Shown: positions 48,575 through 56,905 of the stretch, in pieces | How positions within the stretch are numbered: position 1 is the stretch's first letter | Layout of the letters: each line of letters begins with the position of its first letter | DNA from: Rhodothermales bacterium | GTDB lineage: Bacteria > Bacteroidota > Rhodothermia > Rhodothermales > Bin80 | Length of the DNA stretch: 63,656 nucleotides | Reading direction: 5' to 3' | Assembly: GCA_028278205.1 (NCBI GenBank) | Contig: JANQES010000107.1 | Span: forward strand, 1 to 63,656 | The notes under the pieces: model-generated | Databases searched by the model: none | What the model saw: only the letters and a program-made list of their open reading frames with translations | What the model was told of the DNA's origin: nothing | Position numbers and translations under genes: made by a program

Positions 48575-49882
48575 TCAGGACCGGTATACGTAAATGCCTT
48601 CGACAGGGGTGGTCTGGTGATGTTTCAAGAGCCGAAAAAGCTGTATTTCACTAATCTTGGTTTCTCGGGGAAGCACCAGCGTACCCTGGATGTTATGCAC
48701 GTTTTTGGAGAGAACCATGCCGGGTTGCAGGTCTCTTATATCCACTTCGATGTCGAACTCCTCTTGTTTGGGCTCGTGGTCTTCCTCACATAGAATCGTA
48801 ACGAGCACAGCAACGACCTCCGGGTCAAGTTCTCGCGGCGCGCAGTCCTGGACATACTGACGCGCTTTGGCGGGGGTAGCATGGCTAAAAGTGATCCGGT
48901 TGTTGAGCGCATTGTCATAGACGTTCACCGCCGCGATAATCCGGGCACCGAGCGGAATCTTTCGCCCAAAAAGCCTATCCGGAAATCCTTTGCCCTCGAA
49001 GCGCTCGTGATGGTGCCGGATGAAGAGCGCCGCCTCTCCGAGATTCGGTATCATCCGTACGAGCGCTGCTCCGGTAACAGCATGCGTTACCAGGATGGCT
49101 CTTTCTTCGGCGCTGAGTACGGAATAGTGCTTGCGAAAGAGGCCCGGCTTCATACCAATCTTCCCGATATCGTGCAACATGGCAGCCACTCCCAGTTGGT
49201 AGAGTTCCTCATCTGAAAACCCCATTTGTTTACCGACCTCTATGGAGAGCCTGGCTACGCGTTGAGCATGGTTGCCCAATACGGGACTGTGTATTTCGGC
49301 CATTCTGGCCAGTACTCGCATCGTCTCACGAAGCGTGTTCGATAGCTCCTCGTTGAGTTGCGTGACCTGCCTGGTTCGCTCGACGACCTTGGCTTGCATG
49401 CTCCGGTTGAATGCTTTGAGCTTCTCGTTTTGCGCCTCTGTCAGGCCGTAGAGGCGCTTGTTTTCTTGGACGAGGACAAAGTGATCAACTGCCCGGCAGA
49501 GCGTGGCCAGCAGGTCGGCATCGTTCCAGGGCTTCTGCAGGAAACGATAAACATTGCCCCGGTTGATAGCGTCCATGGCGGCGTTGATGTCGGCATAGCC
49601 TGTCAGGATAATCCGCACGGTGTCCGGGGAAACTTCGCGGGCTTTTGCCATCAGTTCCGTGCCTTCCATGGTGGGCATACGCTGATCGGAGAGCAGAATA
49701 GCGTATTCCTCCTCAGCCAGATGCTGGAGGGCTTCTTCGGGGAGCGTCGTGGTCGTAATCTCGAACTGCTTTCGCAGCAGGCGCCTGAGCGAGCGCAGGA
49801 TGTCACCCTCGTCGTCTACGAGCAGAATCTTGGGGAGGTCTACAGCACACGCTGTGCGTTCCGTGTAACCTGGGGTATCCAT
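48575..49882 (-). CDS. Response regulator with HD-GYP-type output domain
   Basis: 435 aa. REC spans about 17-130 (LLVDDEGDIL, phospho-Asp in LLSDQRMPTMEG, YRFLQKPW). A linker coiled coil and an HD-GYP domain (about 205-370) follow. The HD pair is in MLHDIGKIGMKPG, and the GYP region reads HHERFEGKGFPD, that is GFP instead of GYP. HD-GYP proteins hydrolyse cyclic di-GMP; the Tyr-to-Phe change is conservative, but activity should not be assumed. A C-terminal segment of about 65 aa has no assignment. It overlaps the HDOD gene by 43 nt. Confidence 0.9.
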   Translation of the reverse strand: MDTPGYTERTACAVDLPKILLVDDEGDILRSLRRLLRKQFEITTTTLPEEALQHLAEEEYAILLSDQRMPTMEGTELMAKAREVSPDTVRIILTGYADINAAMDAINRGNVYRFLQKPWNDADLLATLCRAVDHFVLVQENKRLYGLTEAQNEKLKAFNRSMQAKVVERTRQVTQLNEELSNTLRETMRVLARMAEIHSPVLGNHAQRVARLSIEVGKQMGFSDEELYQLGVAAMLHDIGKIGMKPGLFRKHYSVLSAEERAILVTHAVTGAALVRMIPNLGEAALFIRHHHERFEGKGFPDRLFGRKIPLGARIIAAVNVYDNALNNRITFSHATPAKARQYVQDCAPRELDPEVVAVLVTILCEEDHEPKQEEFDIEVDIRDLQPGMVLSKNVHNIQGTLVLPRETKISEIQLFRLLKHHQTTPVEGIYVYRS

Positions 49883-51054
49883 GTCTGAAGGCGTTGAATG
49901 TTTATAGAGAAACCGGAACCATGAGCCCTGCCTCCTTGCCAGGAGGAAAGATTTAGCAGCGGCAGGCCTTGCTGAGCGAGGTGTCCTTCCAAAGCGGCAG
50001 GCACCGTGCCGTCAGTAACGACCCCGATGAGACCCGCGTCTTCGGACAGGAGCTCTTCGACAGACGCCGCGCTGCATCCATGCTCGCGCAGCACCAGGGT
50101 AACCATGTCACGCGCTTCGGGGCGTTTGAGGTAGAGCCCTACCGGAAACAGCGAATTCTCCTGCGAACTCGGCGCAGAAGCCTCTGCCGATCCGCCATCG
50201 AAGAAAGCAGCTTCGATGGCCTGCACCTTCGCCGGAAGTACGTCGAGCACCTCACGCCAGGATCCTTGAAACGCGCGCGCGCGGCTGCCATCAAGCGAAT
50301 CAAGCGCGACGTACGGATTGCCACTCGATCCGATCTGCGCGATCTTGGCCGTGGCATTGGCCATGCGGACGGTGTCGATCAAGGGATCCTCCGAAGGAGC
50401 CGTCGCCTCAACACCCTCCTGGCTGTGATGAGCCGCTACGACGCGGGTTAGAAGCGTCGGGATCTGCCAGTACTCACAAAGCACGCGCCCTGCGGCCTCG
50501 TGTGTGATGCCGAAGACCACTTGCTCACGGACATGCAGGGGAGCCGTGCTGCCTTCGGCCTGTTCGAGTAAGCCGACGTAGCGTTCGCCGAGCACCTCCA
50601 CCAATACGATCTTGCCCAGATCGTGCAACAGGCCAGCGACAAAGGCCACTTCGGGATCCGCAAGCCGCAGGCGCTTCGCTAAGAGTTGAGCGGCACAGGC
50701 TACAGCCAGGGCATGTTTCCACAAGGCCTCCTGGTGAGGCTGGTGCTGCCCATCGGTCCGTCGTTTGAGCCCGAGCACAGCCACCCGGAGCGCGATATTG
50801 CGCAGCGTGTGGAAGCCAAGTACGACGACGGCCTTCGAGATGGTCTCCACACGCCGGGAGAGGCCGTAGAAAGACGAGTTGGCCACACGCAGAATGTGTG
50901 CCGTCAAAGCCTGGTCTTTCTCGATGATCTGGGTCAGTTCGCTGATGTTTACGTCCGGATCATCAGCCACGGCGAGCAGCCGCTGCACGGCGATAGGCAA
51001 CGGCGGCAACGACTGTATGTGGCGCAGTACGTCTTGGGTAACTTGAGCGTTCAT
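49840..51054 (-). CDS. HDOD-domain signalling protein
   Basis: 404 aa. The HDOD domain spans about 15-210: LPPLPIAVQRLLAVADDPDVNISELTQIIEKDQAL, then LRVANSSFYGLSRRVETISKAVVVLGFHTLRNIAL and LLHDLGKIVLVEVLG. The C-terminal ~150 aa (FPVGLYLKRPEARDMVTLVLREHG...) is not recognised and may be a degenerate receiver-like fold. HDOD proteins act in signalling, often with HD-GYP or kinases. It lies between a receiver gene (its start is 1 nt from that gene's end) and the HD-GYP gene, so it belongs to one operon of four or five genes. Confidence 0.9.
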   Translation of the reverse strand: MNAQVTQDVLRHIQSLPPLPIAVQRLLAVADDPDVNISELTQIIEKDQALTAHILRVANSSFYGLSRRVETISKAVVVLGFHTLRNIALRVAVLGLKRRTDGQHQPHQEALWKHALAVACAAQLLAKRLRLADPEVAFVAGLLHDLGKIVLVEVLGERYVGLLEQAEGSTAPLHVREQVVFGITHEAAGRVLCEYWQIPTLLTRVVAAHHSQEGVEATAPSEDPLIDTVRMANATAKIAQIGSSGNPYVALDSLDGSRARAFQGSWREVLDVLPAKVQAIEAAFFDGGSAEASAPSSQENSLFPVGLYLKRPEARDMVTLVLREHGCSAASVEELLSEDAGLIGVVTDGTVPAALEGHLAQQGLPLLNLSSWQGGRAHGSGFSINIQRLQTWIPQVTRNAQRVL

Positions 51055-51849
51055 CTATTGGACCTCCATTAAGAGTATGCATCCGCGTACGGTATGCCTG
51101 TGACTAAGGGGTATGATTTCAGAGCAAATCGTGTGTCCGTTTAAGGGAAAGGTCAGCTTGTCGCAGCCAGGGCGTTTGCCGTTGAGCCTCAGGGTTACCG
51201 CCTCGGCCACGCCGGCGGGCAGAAACACGTCCAGGTCGGCGCCAAGGAAAAAAGACGTCGAGGATAAGAGGTGCCGGGCGGTCTCGTTGGCCAAAGCCGC
51301 GAACCCCTCACGGCTGATGCCGAGTACGGGATACGGCAGTTTTTCCACGATGTCCTGGGCAAACCGAAGCGACTGCGTCCGTTCCTCAACGAGTTGCTCC
51401 AGGGTCTCATTCAAGCATTGGAGCGTCTCATTTTTCTTCTGGATCTGTTCAATCAGTTCACGATTCTGCCGGATCAGGTCGTATCGATCAAAGCATTGCC
51501 GCAGCGTTACCTTCAGTTCTTCTTCGTTCCAGGGCTTGGGCAGAAATCGGTAGATCTCGCCCTGGTTGATCGAGGCAAGAATCGCGTGCACCTCAGCGTA
51601 ACCTGATAGCATGACCCGAACCGTATCGGGGTAGTGCTCTTTGACCTGCTGGAGGAATGCCGTCCCCACCATGTCGGGCATACGCTGATCGGAGAGCACG
51701 ACCTGGACGGGATGCGTTTCGAGCAAAGCCAGCCCCTCGGCGCCCCTCGACGCCGTAACGATCTGATAGGCCTCCTTGCGGAGGCAGCGCTTCAACGACC
51801 GAAGCACGCTGACTTCGTCATCGACACAAAGGAGCACCCGATCACGCAT
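51055..51849 (-). CDS. Response regulator with receiver and PAS-like C-terminal domain
   Basis: 264 aa. REC spans about 3-120 (LLCVDDEVSVLRSLKRCLRKE, phospho-Asp in VVLSDQRMPDMVG, YRFLPKPWNEEEL). A coiled coil (about 125-160, IEQIQKKNETLQCLNETLEQLVEERTQ) leads to a PAS-like module (about 165-262, IVEKLPYPVLGISREGFAALANETA). The receiver closely resembles that of the HD-GYP protein, so the two probably answer one kinase. It overlaps the upstream kinase gene by 8 nt. Confidence 0.9.
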   Translation of the reverse strand: MRDRVLLCVDDEVSVLRSLKRCLRKEAYQIVTASRGAEGLALLETHPVQVVLSDQRMPDMVGTAFLQQVKEHYPDTVRVMLSGYAEVHAILASINQGEIYRFLPKPWNEEELKVTLRQCFDRYDLIRQNRELIEQIQKKNETLQCLNETLEQLVEERTQSLRFAQDIVEKLPYPVLGISREGFAALANETARHLLSSTSFFLGADLDVFLPAGVAEAVTLRLNGKRPGCDKLTFPLNGHTICSEIIPLSHRHTVRGCILLMEVQ

Positions 51850-53113
51850 GATTCTCCTCCTGGATGGGCAAGTAAATCGTAAACGTCGTGCCGCGTCCCA
51901 CCTCGCTGTCCACTTCGATGCGGCCGCCGTGTTTCTGGATGATGCCGTAGGAGATCGAAAGCCCTAGCCCGGTGCCCTCGCCCACGGGTTTGGTCGTAAA
52001 GAACGGGTTGAAAAGCTCCGACAGGTGCTCCTTCGGAATCCCCACACCGGTGTCCGAGATCCGAATGATGACCTCGCTATCGGTCGTTTCGGTTTCGATA
52101 GTGATCTCACCGCGCTCCTCCATGGCGTGGGCAGCGTTGACGAGCAGGTTCATGAAAACCTGATTGAGTTGCCCCGGATAACAGCGGATCTGCGGCAGCG
52201 GACTGAGCTTCGTGTGGACCTCGCACTTGTACTTGAGCTCGTTCCAGACCACCTTGAGCGTCGCTTCGATGCCCTCGTTGACATCGGCAATCTGCATCTC
52301 GGCCTCGTCAACGCGGGCAAAGCTCTTGAGCCCCTGGACGATCTCTTTGACGCGAAACATGCCGTTGAGCGATTCGGCCAACAGGGCATCGATATCCTCA
52401 CGGATGAAATCCAGATCCTCTTCCTCGCGTATCTCTGCGATGTCGTGCAAGACGGCCTGGCCGGCGGCGCTCTGATCCGGCGATACGTGACCGGTCAGGG
52501 TCTCGTAGGCGTCGAGCAGGCGGGTGAAAACCACGGTGTATTCGGCGAGCGTGCCGAGGTTGCTGGTGACGAAGCCGACGGGGTTGTTGATCTCGTGGGC
52601 GACGCCGGCAGCCAACTGGCCCAGCGAGGCCATTTTCTCGGAGTGTACCAACTGGGTCTGATTCTCTTTCAACTGCTCGTTGGCCCGTTGCAACCGCTCG
52701 TAGGCACAGGTGAGCTGCTGCTCGGCCTCTTTACGTTTGGCAATTTCGACCAGACGCGCTTCGGCAATCGTAAGGCGAATGTTGAAAAGCTTCCGGTCTA
52801 CGGGCTTGGGCACGTAGTCGTCGAAACCCGCCTCTAGCACGGCTCGGAGATCGTCCGCTTCGGTGCGGCCCGTGACAGCCATGAACACGCTGCTGTCGCC
52901 ATGGGGGAGCGCCCGAAGCCGGCGGCAGAGTTCGAGGCCGTTCATATCCTTCAGGACCCAGTCGAGGAGGAGCAACGGGTACTGTTCACGTTGGCACAGC
53001 ACCAGAGCCGACTCGGCATCTCCGCAAACGGTCACGTCATGACCCCGTGAGGCGGTCATCTTTTTCAGAACAAGCTGAACGACCGGGTCGTCGTCTACAA
53101 TGAGCACTTTCAT
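51842..53113 (-). CDS. Receiver-histidine kinase (REC-HisKA-HATPase)
   Basis: 423 aa. The N-terminal receiver spans about 3-120 (LIVDDDPVVQLVLKKM, LLLLDWVLKDMNG, YVPKPVDRKLF). A coiled coil follows, then HisKA with His in LAAGVAHEINNPVGFV (about 165-180) of the AHEINNP (NtrB/HPK4-like) class. HATPase_c follows with NLLVNAAHAM, ISDTGVGIPKEHL, and EGTGLGLSISYGIIQKHGG (about 375-393). It is a soluble enzyme of the kind that itself is a response regulator. It is the only kinase inside the REC/HDOD/HD-GYP operon and is its probable phosphodonor. Confidence 0.92.
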   Translation of the reverse strand: MKVLIVDDDPVVQLVLKKMTASRGHDVTVCGDAESALVLCQREQYPLLLLDWVLKDMNGLELCRRLRALPHGDSSVFMAVTGRTEADDLRAVLEAGFDDYVPKPVDRKLFNIRLTIAEARLVEIAKRKEAEQQLTCAYERLQRANEQLKENQTQLVHSEKMASLGQLAAGVAHEINNPVGFVTSNLGTLAEYTVVFTRLLDAYETLTGHVSPDQSAAGQAVLHDIAEIREEEDLDFIREDIDALLAESLNGMFRVKEIVQGLKSFARVDEAEMQIADVNEGIEATLKVVWNELKYKCEVHTKLSPLPQIRCYPGQLNQVFMNLLVNAAHAMEERGEITIETETTDSEVIIRISDTGVGIPKEHLSELFNPFFTTKPVGEGTGLGLSISYGIIQKHGGRIEVDSEVGRGTTFTIYLPIQEENHA

Positions 53114-53192
53114 CGGTTTACAGGCTCTCCTGCTCTATCTGTCGTCCAGGCAAGGATAGTTTTCTTCACAAATCAGTTCGATGCCTCACAGA

Positions 53193-53639
53193 TTAGCTCG
53201 GCTCCGGCGGGCTCGGCTCGGCCTGGTTCGCCTCCGGCCCGACCGGCTCGGCCTCGTCCGGATCGTCCGACGATTTTTCGTCTACCAGGCTCTTCAGCTT
53301 TGCCTCCAGCATCTCTTGCCGCACCGGCTTAAGCAGATAGTCGTCTGCTCCTGCTTCAAGGGCTTCCATCACCTCGTCATACGCATCATTGCCTGTGGCC
53401 ATAAGAATGGGGACGTGTTGATAGAGCGCCATGGAACGGAGCCACCTGACGAACTCCACCCCGCTGGCACCGGGCAACACCCAGTCTACGATGAACAGGT
53501 CGAACTGCTGTATCTTGAGATGCTTCACGGCCTCTTCCGTGCTGCCGACCAGACAAACATCACGGTAGCCTAAATTCGCTAGATTCTTCTTGAGCATCAG
53601 GGCCATAAGCCGGAAATCTTCCACGACGAGAATCTTCAT
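53193..53639 (-). CDS. Single-domain response regulator (CheY-like)
   Basis: 148 aa. The receiver spans 1-122: ILVVEDFRLMALMLKKNL, phospho-Asp in LFIVDWVLPGASG (about 51-63), Thr in ILMATGND, and Lys in DYLLKPV. An acidic, Pro/Glu/Ser-rich tail of 25 aa follows. Upstream (53675-53751) lies the 77-bp motif that is also found at 63084-63160. It starts the operon that runs down to the HD-GYP gene, with 79 nt to the next gene. Confidence 0.9.
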   Translation of the reverse strand: MKILVVEDFRLMALMLKKNLANLGYRDVCLVGSTEEAVKHLKIQQFDLFIVDWVLPGASGVEFVRWLRSMALYQHVPILMATGNDAYDEVMEALEAGADDYLLKPVRQEMLEAKLKSLVDEKSSDDPDEAEPVGPEANQAEPSPPEPS

Positions 53640-53674
53640 GACGAGGACAGCTTTTATACATAGTAAGGCACAGA

Positions 53675-53751
53675 TTAGTAATCGGTAGGCGGGTACGCGC
53701 GGTGAATACGCAACCCTGCGTATTTTGCCATGCTCAACTACGTATTTATCA
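53675..53751 (-). promoter_or_regulatory. Conserved upstream motif, copy 1
   Basis: 77 bp align without gaps with 63084-63160. The core (53702-53751) is identical at 40 of 50 positions by eye, including AATACGCAA, GTATTTTG and AACTACGTATTTATCA. AATACGCA-ACCC-TGCGTATT is an inverted repeat. The motif ends 36 nt upstream of the receiver ATG (53639). It also lies 8 nt past the stop of the hybrid kinase gene. I read it as a promoter/operator. Confidence 0.65.
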
Positions 53752-53758
53752 GGACGAA

Positions 53759-56700
53759 TCAGTTCAACCAGCGTGCTTGTATTTCACGTCGCACCTCGCT
53801 AAAGGCCGCTTTCGCTTGCGCCGCCGTGGCCGCAGCCTCGCCGAGATTCCCTTCCTTGCCCATCTGCTCCAACTCCCGGCACAGCCGCGCTAAACGCATA
53901 GCCCCGAAGGCTGCTCCGGTCGATTTGAGCGTGTGCGCCGCCCGCTGAAGCGCAGCCCGGTCGCCCGTCTCGGCGGCCCGGCTCGTCTTCTCAAGGAGAT
54001 CGGAGGCATCCTCAAGGAAGAGGGTAAACAAGTCATTCAAGGAGGCCGAGTCTTCCTCGCCCAGCGTGTTGTGCAAGGCCTGCAACACCGCCGCGTCGAT
54101 GGCCGGCTGCGCCTGCTGATTCTCGTTTAGCGCCCCGTTTACCGCGTCGGCTGTCTTGGATGGCAAGCAGCCGCGGAGAGCCGTGCCGAGCGCTTCCAGG
54201 CGGACGGGTTTGCTCAGGTAGTCGTCCATGCCGGCGTCGAGGCAGCGCTCGCGGTCGCCTTCCATGGCGTTGGCCGTCACGGCGATAATGCGCGGGCGTT
54301 GGGCGGCCCCGTAGCGCGCGCAGATCTGCCGGGTCGCTTCCAGGCCGTTCATCACGGGCATTTGAATGTCCATCAGGATGAGGTCGTAGGGGGCGCGTTC
54401 GAGCGCCTCTAGCACCTTCTGGCCGTCCCCGACGACGTCGGCGGTGTGGCCGAGGCGTTCGATCAAGCGCAGCAGCACTTTCTGGTTGATCGGGTTGTCT
54501 TCCGCCATCAAAATCCGCAGCGGCGCGTGCCGGGTGGGTTGCCCAACAGGGGCCGACGCCGTGGCGACGGGTTGCTCCGGCTGCTCGATGGGGTCCTCCA
54601 CTTGCGCAGCAGAGGATACACGGGGGAACGAGAGCCTGAACCGGCTGCCGTGCCCTTTCATGCTTTGCACCGTGATCGTTCCCTCCATCGACTCCACCAG
54701 CCGCTTCACGATCGCCAGGCCCAGCCCCGACCCCTCGTGGTCACGGCTGAGCCCCGTAGATTCTTGCTTAAACTCATCAAACAGATGCGGTATGAACGCC
54801 TCGTCGATGCCGATGCCGGTATCCTCGACCTCGACGTGTACGGACGCTTCGTCCGTGTAGGCCTGGACGGCGACCCAGCCCGCCTCGGTAAACTTGATGG
54901 CATTCGAGAGCAGGTTGCCCAGGATGCGTTCGAACCCGGCCTGGTCGGCTTCGATAAAGACGGGCGCGTCAGGCAGGTCGAGGCGCAGGTCAAGGGCTTT
55001 TTTCTGGGCCAGGCTGCTGAACAATCCGGCGGCTTTGCGGAGGGAGACGCCTACATCGACCGGTTCGAGGACGAGTTCGAAGCTGTTGGCTTCGAGGTGG
55101 GCGAGGTCGAGGACGGCGTTGAGGGTTTCGAGCAAGCGATCCCCGCCGTCTTTCATGAACTGGACCGCCTCGCGCTGGTCCTCGGGGACCTCGTCGGCGA
55201 GCAGGTCGGCAAAGCCGATGATGGCGGTGAGCGGCGTGCGGATCTCGTGGCTCATATTGGTGAGGAAAGCATCCTTCAAGCGCGTCATTTCCTCCGCCTT
55301 TTCTTTGGCCGACACCAACTCTCGTTCGTAGCGCTCGCGCTCGGTTATATCTCTGGCCACACAGACGAGGCCGAGTTCCTGCCCATTGCGGTCATGAAGC
55401 AACGTACCTGAAAGCGAGATGGGCATGGTCGCGCCCTGGCGGGTCCGGAAGTGCGTCTCCAGCCGGCCCGCAAAGCCACCCTGTTCAAGCTTTTCCACGA
55501 GGGTATCGACGTGCTCATAGGGGTCCGCAAAAAGAAACGCCACGGACTGCCCCAGAATGTCCTCTTCGCGATAGCCCAACAGGTCCAGGGTCGCCTGGTT
55601 GACGCGCTGGATCGCGCGATTCATGTCTGTCACCAGGAGCGGATCGGCCATCGACGCGATGATGTTGTCTACTTCTTCGGCCTGTTTGCGCGCGGTGATG
55701 TCTCTGGAAATCGTAGAAAGGTAGCGCACCTTTCCATCATCCGACCGATGCGCCAGCACCACCATCGACATGGGAATCTCGTGGCCGTCCCGGTGCAAAA
55801 AGGCTGATTCACCGCTCCAGATCCCCTTCTTCATGGCGGCGGGAATGATTTCTTCGGCAATCTGGGGAGCGATCTGCGCCGAGTGAAAATCCTCCGCCCG
55901 CATCGTGGTGACGTCGGCGTCTTTTGCAAGGCCGCATATAGCCCGACCGGCTTGATTGATATACTGGATCCGGCCGTCGAGCGTGATAATTCCGATGAAG
56001 TCCGTCGTTGATTCCATAATGGCGAGTTGGCGCGCCTGGAGTTCTTCGGCAGTGTTGATGGCGTGCAGCATCCGCTTCATCGTCGCCAGCAACAGGCCCG
56101 CTTCATCCTGCGACGTTACCTCGATGGGGACGTTCCGGTCGCCGGCGGTTATCCTGTCCGCTACGTCGGTGGCTTTTTTCAGCGGCCCGGTGATGCTTCG
56201 CGTGATGAAGAATCCGAGGATGAAGGCCACCAGGACAGCCAGCACCGAGATCAACCCAATCTGCCAGCCGACGTAGTCTACGTACGCCTGCACCTGCTCC
56301 ACTCGTTCCCCGAACTCTTCGTGCGCATCTTCCTGGTACTGGTCGATGAGGGGAAGAAGCCTATCGTGGAAATGCGGTTCCAGGACTGTTTCCAGGTACG
56401 CGACGGCGGCGTCCCCGTCCTGCTCCATCAGCCGGATAAACTCCTCGGTGGAGGCGCGGTACTCGTAAAAGGCCTCGTCGAGGTCGGCCAGCCACGTCAA
56501 CTCTTCTTCCTCACCCTCGACCTCGTCGTCCTCTCCGCGCTGGGCAGCCTTCGTTTTGCCGGTCTCGGTCGCCTCCCGGCTCTCCGCCAAATAGTGCTCG
56601 AACTGGAAAAATATTTCCTGAAGGGTGCGCCGCGTCCTTCCGATTCCTAATCCGGCTTCCGAGGCAGCGGCCGGGTCTTGCACGGCCTGGTAGTGTTCTT

Positions 56701-56905
56701 CAAGCAACTCTCGAAGGGCGATCTGGCTGGCGTGGAGCACCTGGGCCATGTGCCCGGCGTTCTCGATTTCCAGAATCGCGCTCTCTTTGAGTTGAACGAC
56801 CTCGTAGCCGGTCGAATCGTGAAACAGGTACGAGAAATACCCGACGATGCCGACGAGGAGCGCCACGCCGGTAAACGATAGTAACAACTTGTGATACAAC
56901 TTCAT
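53759..56905 (-). CDS. Hybrid sensor histidine kinase with HPt domain
   Basis: 1048 aa from ATG 56905. TM1 (about 6-28), an acidic periplasmic sensor helix bundle (about 30-205), TM2 (about 212-235) and HAMP open the protein. Two PAS domains follow (about 285-405 and 410-525). HisKA has its His in LTNMSHEIRTPLTAIIGF, then HATPase_c (with GSGLGLAIVKRLVESMEG). A receiver (about 810-925, ILMDIQMPVMNG) and a C-terminal HPt (His in RAAHTLKSTGAAFG) complete a full phosphorelay in one chain. The ATG overlaps the stop of the upstream kinase gene (TGATG). The sensor is paralogous to that kinase's sensor. Confidence 0.93.
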   Translation of the reverse strand: MKLYHKLLLSFTGVALLVGIVGYFSYLFHDSTGYEVVQLKESAILEIENAGHMAQVLHASQIALRELLEEHYQAVQDPAAASEAGLGIGRTRRTLQEIFFQFEHYLAESREATETGKTKAAQRGEDDEVEGEEEELTWLADLDEAFYEYRASTEEFIRLMEQDGDAAVAYLETVLEPHFHDRLLPLIDQYQEDAHEEFGERVEQVQAYVDYVGWQIGLISVLAVLVAFILGFFITRSITGPLKKATDVADRITAGDRNVPIEVTSQDEAGLLLATMKRMLHAINTAEELQARQLAIMESTTDFIGIITLDGRIQYINQAGRAICGLAKDADVTTMRAEDFHSAQIAPQIAEEIIPAAMKKGIWSGESAFLHRDGHEIPMSMVVLAHRSDDGKVRYLSTISRDITARKQAEEVDNIIASMADPLLVTDMNRAIQRVNQATLDLLGYREEDILGQSVAFLFADPYEHVDTLVEKLEQGGFAGRLETHFRTRQGATMPISLSGTLLHDRNGQELGLVCVARDITERERYERELVSAKEKAEEMTRLKDAFLTNMSHEIRTPLTAIIGFADLLADEVPEDQREAVQFMKDGGDRLLETLNAVLDLAHLEANSFELVLEPVDVGVSLRKAAGLFSSLAQKKALDLRLDLPDAPVFIEADQAGFERILGNLLSNAIKFTEAGWVAVQAYTDEASVHVEVEDTGIGIDEAFIPHLFDEFKQESTGLSRDHEGSGLGLAIVKRLVESMEGTITVQSMKGHGSRFRLSFPRVSSAAQVEDPIEQPEQPVATASAPVGQPTRHAPLRILMAEDNPINQKVLLRLIERLGHTADVVGDGQKVLEALERAPYDLILMDIQMPVMNGLEATRQICARYGAAQRPRIIAVTANAMEGDRERCLDAGMDDYLSKPVRLEALGTALRGCLPSKTADAVNGALNENQQAQPAIDAAVLQALHNTLGEEDSASLNDLFTLFLEDASDLLEKTSRAAETGDRAALQRAAHTLKSTGAAFGAMRLARLCRELEQMGKEGNLGEAAATAAQAKAAFSEVRREIQARWLN

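Noticed and set aside
53759..53890. Overlap of the conserved motif with the end of the hybrid kinase as a coding duplication
   Set aside because: The aligned 77 bp lie outside the reading frames of both kinases and end 8 nt after the stop of one.
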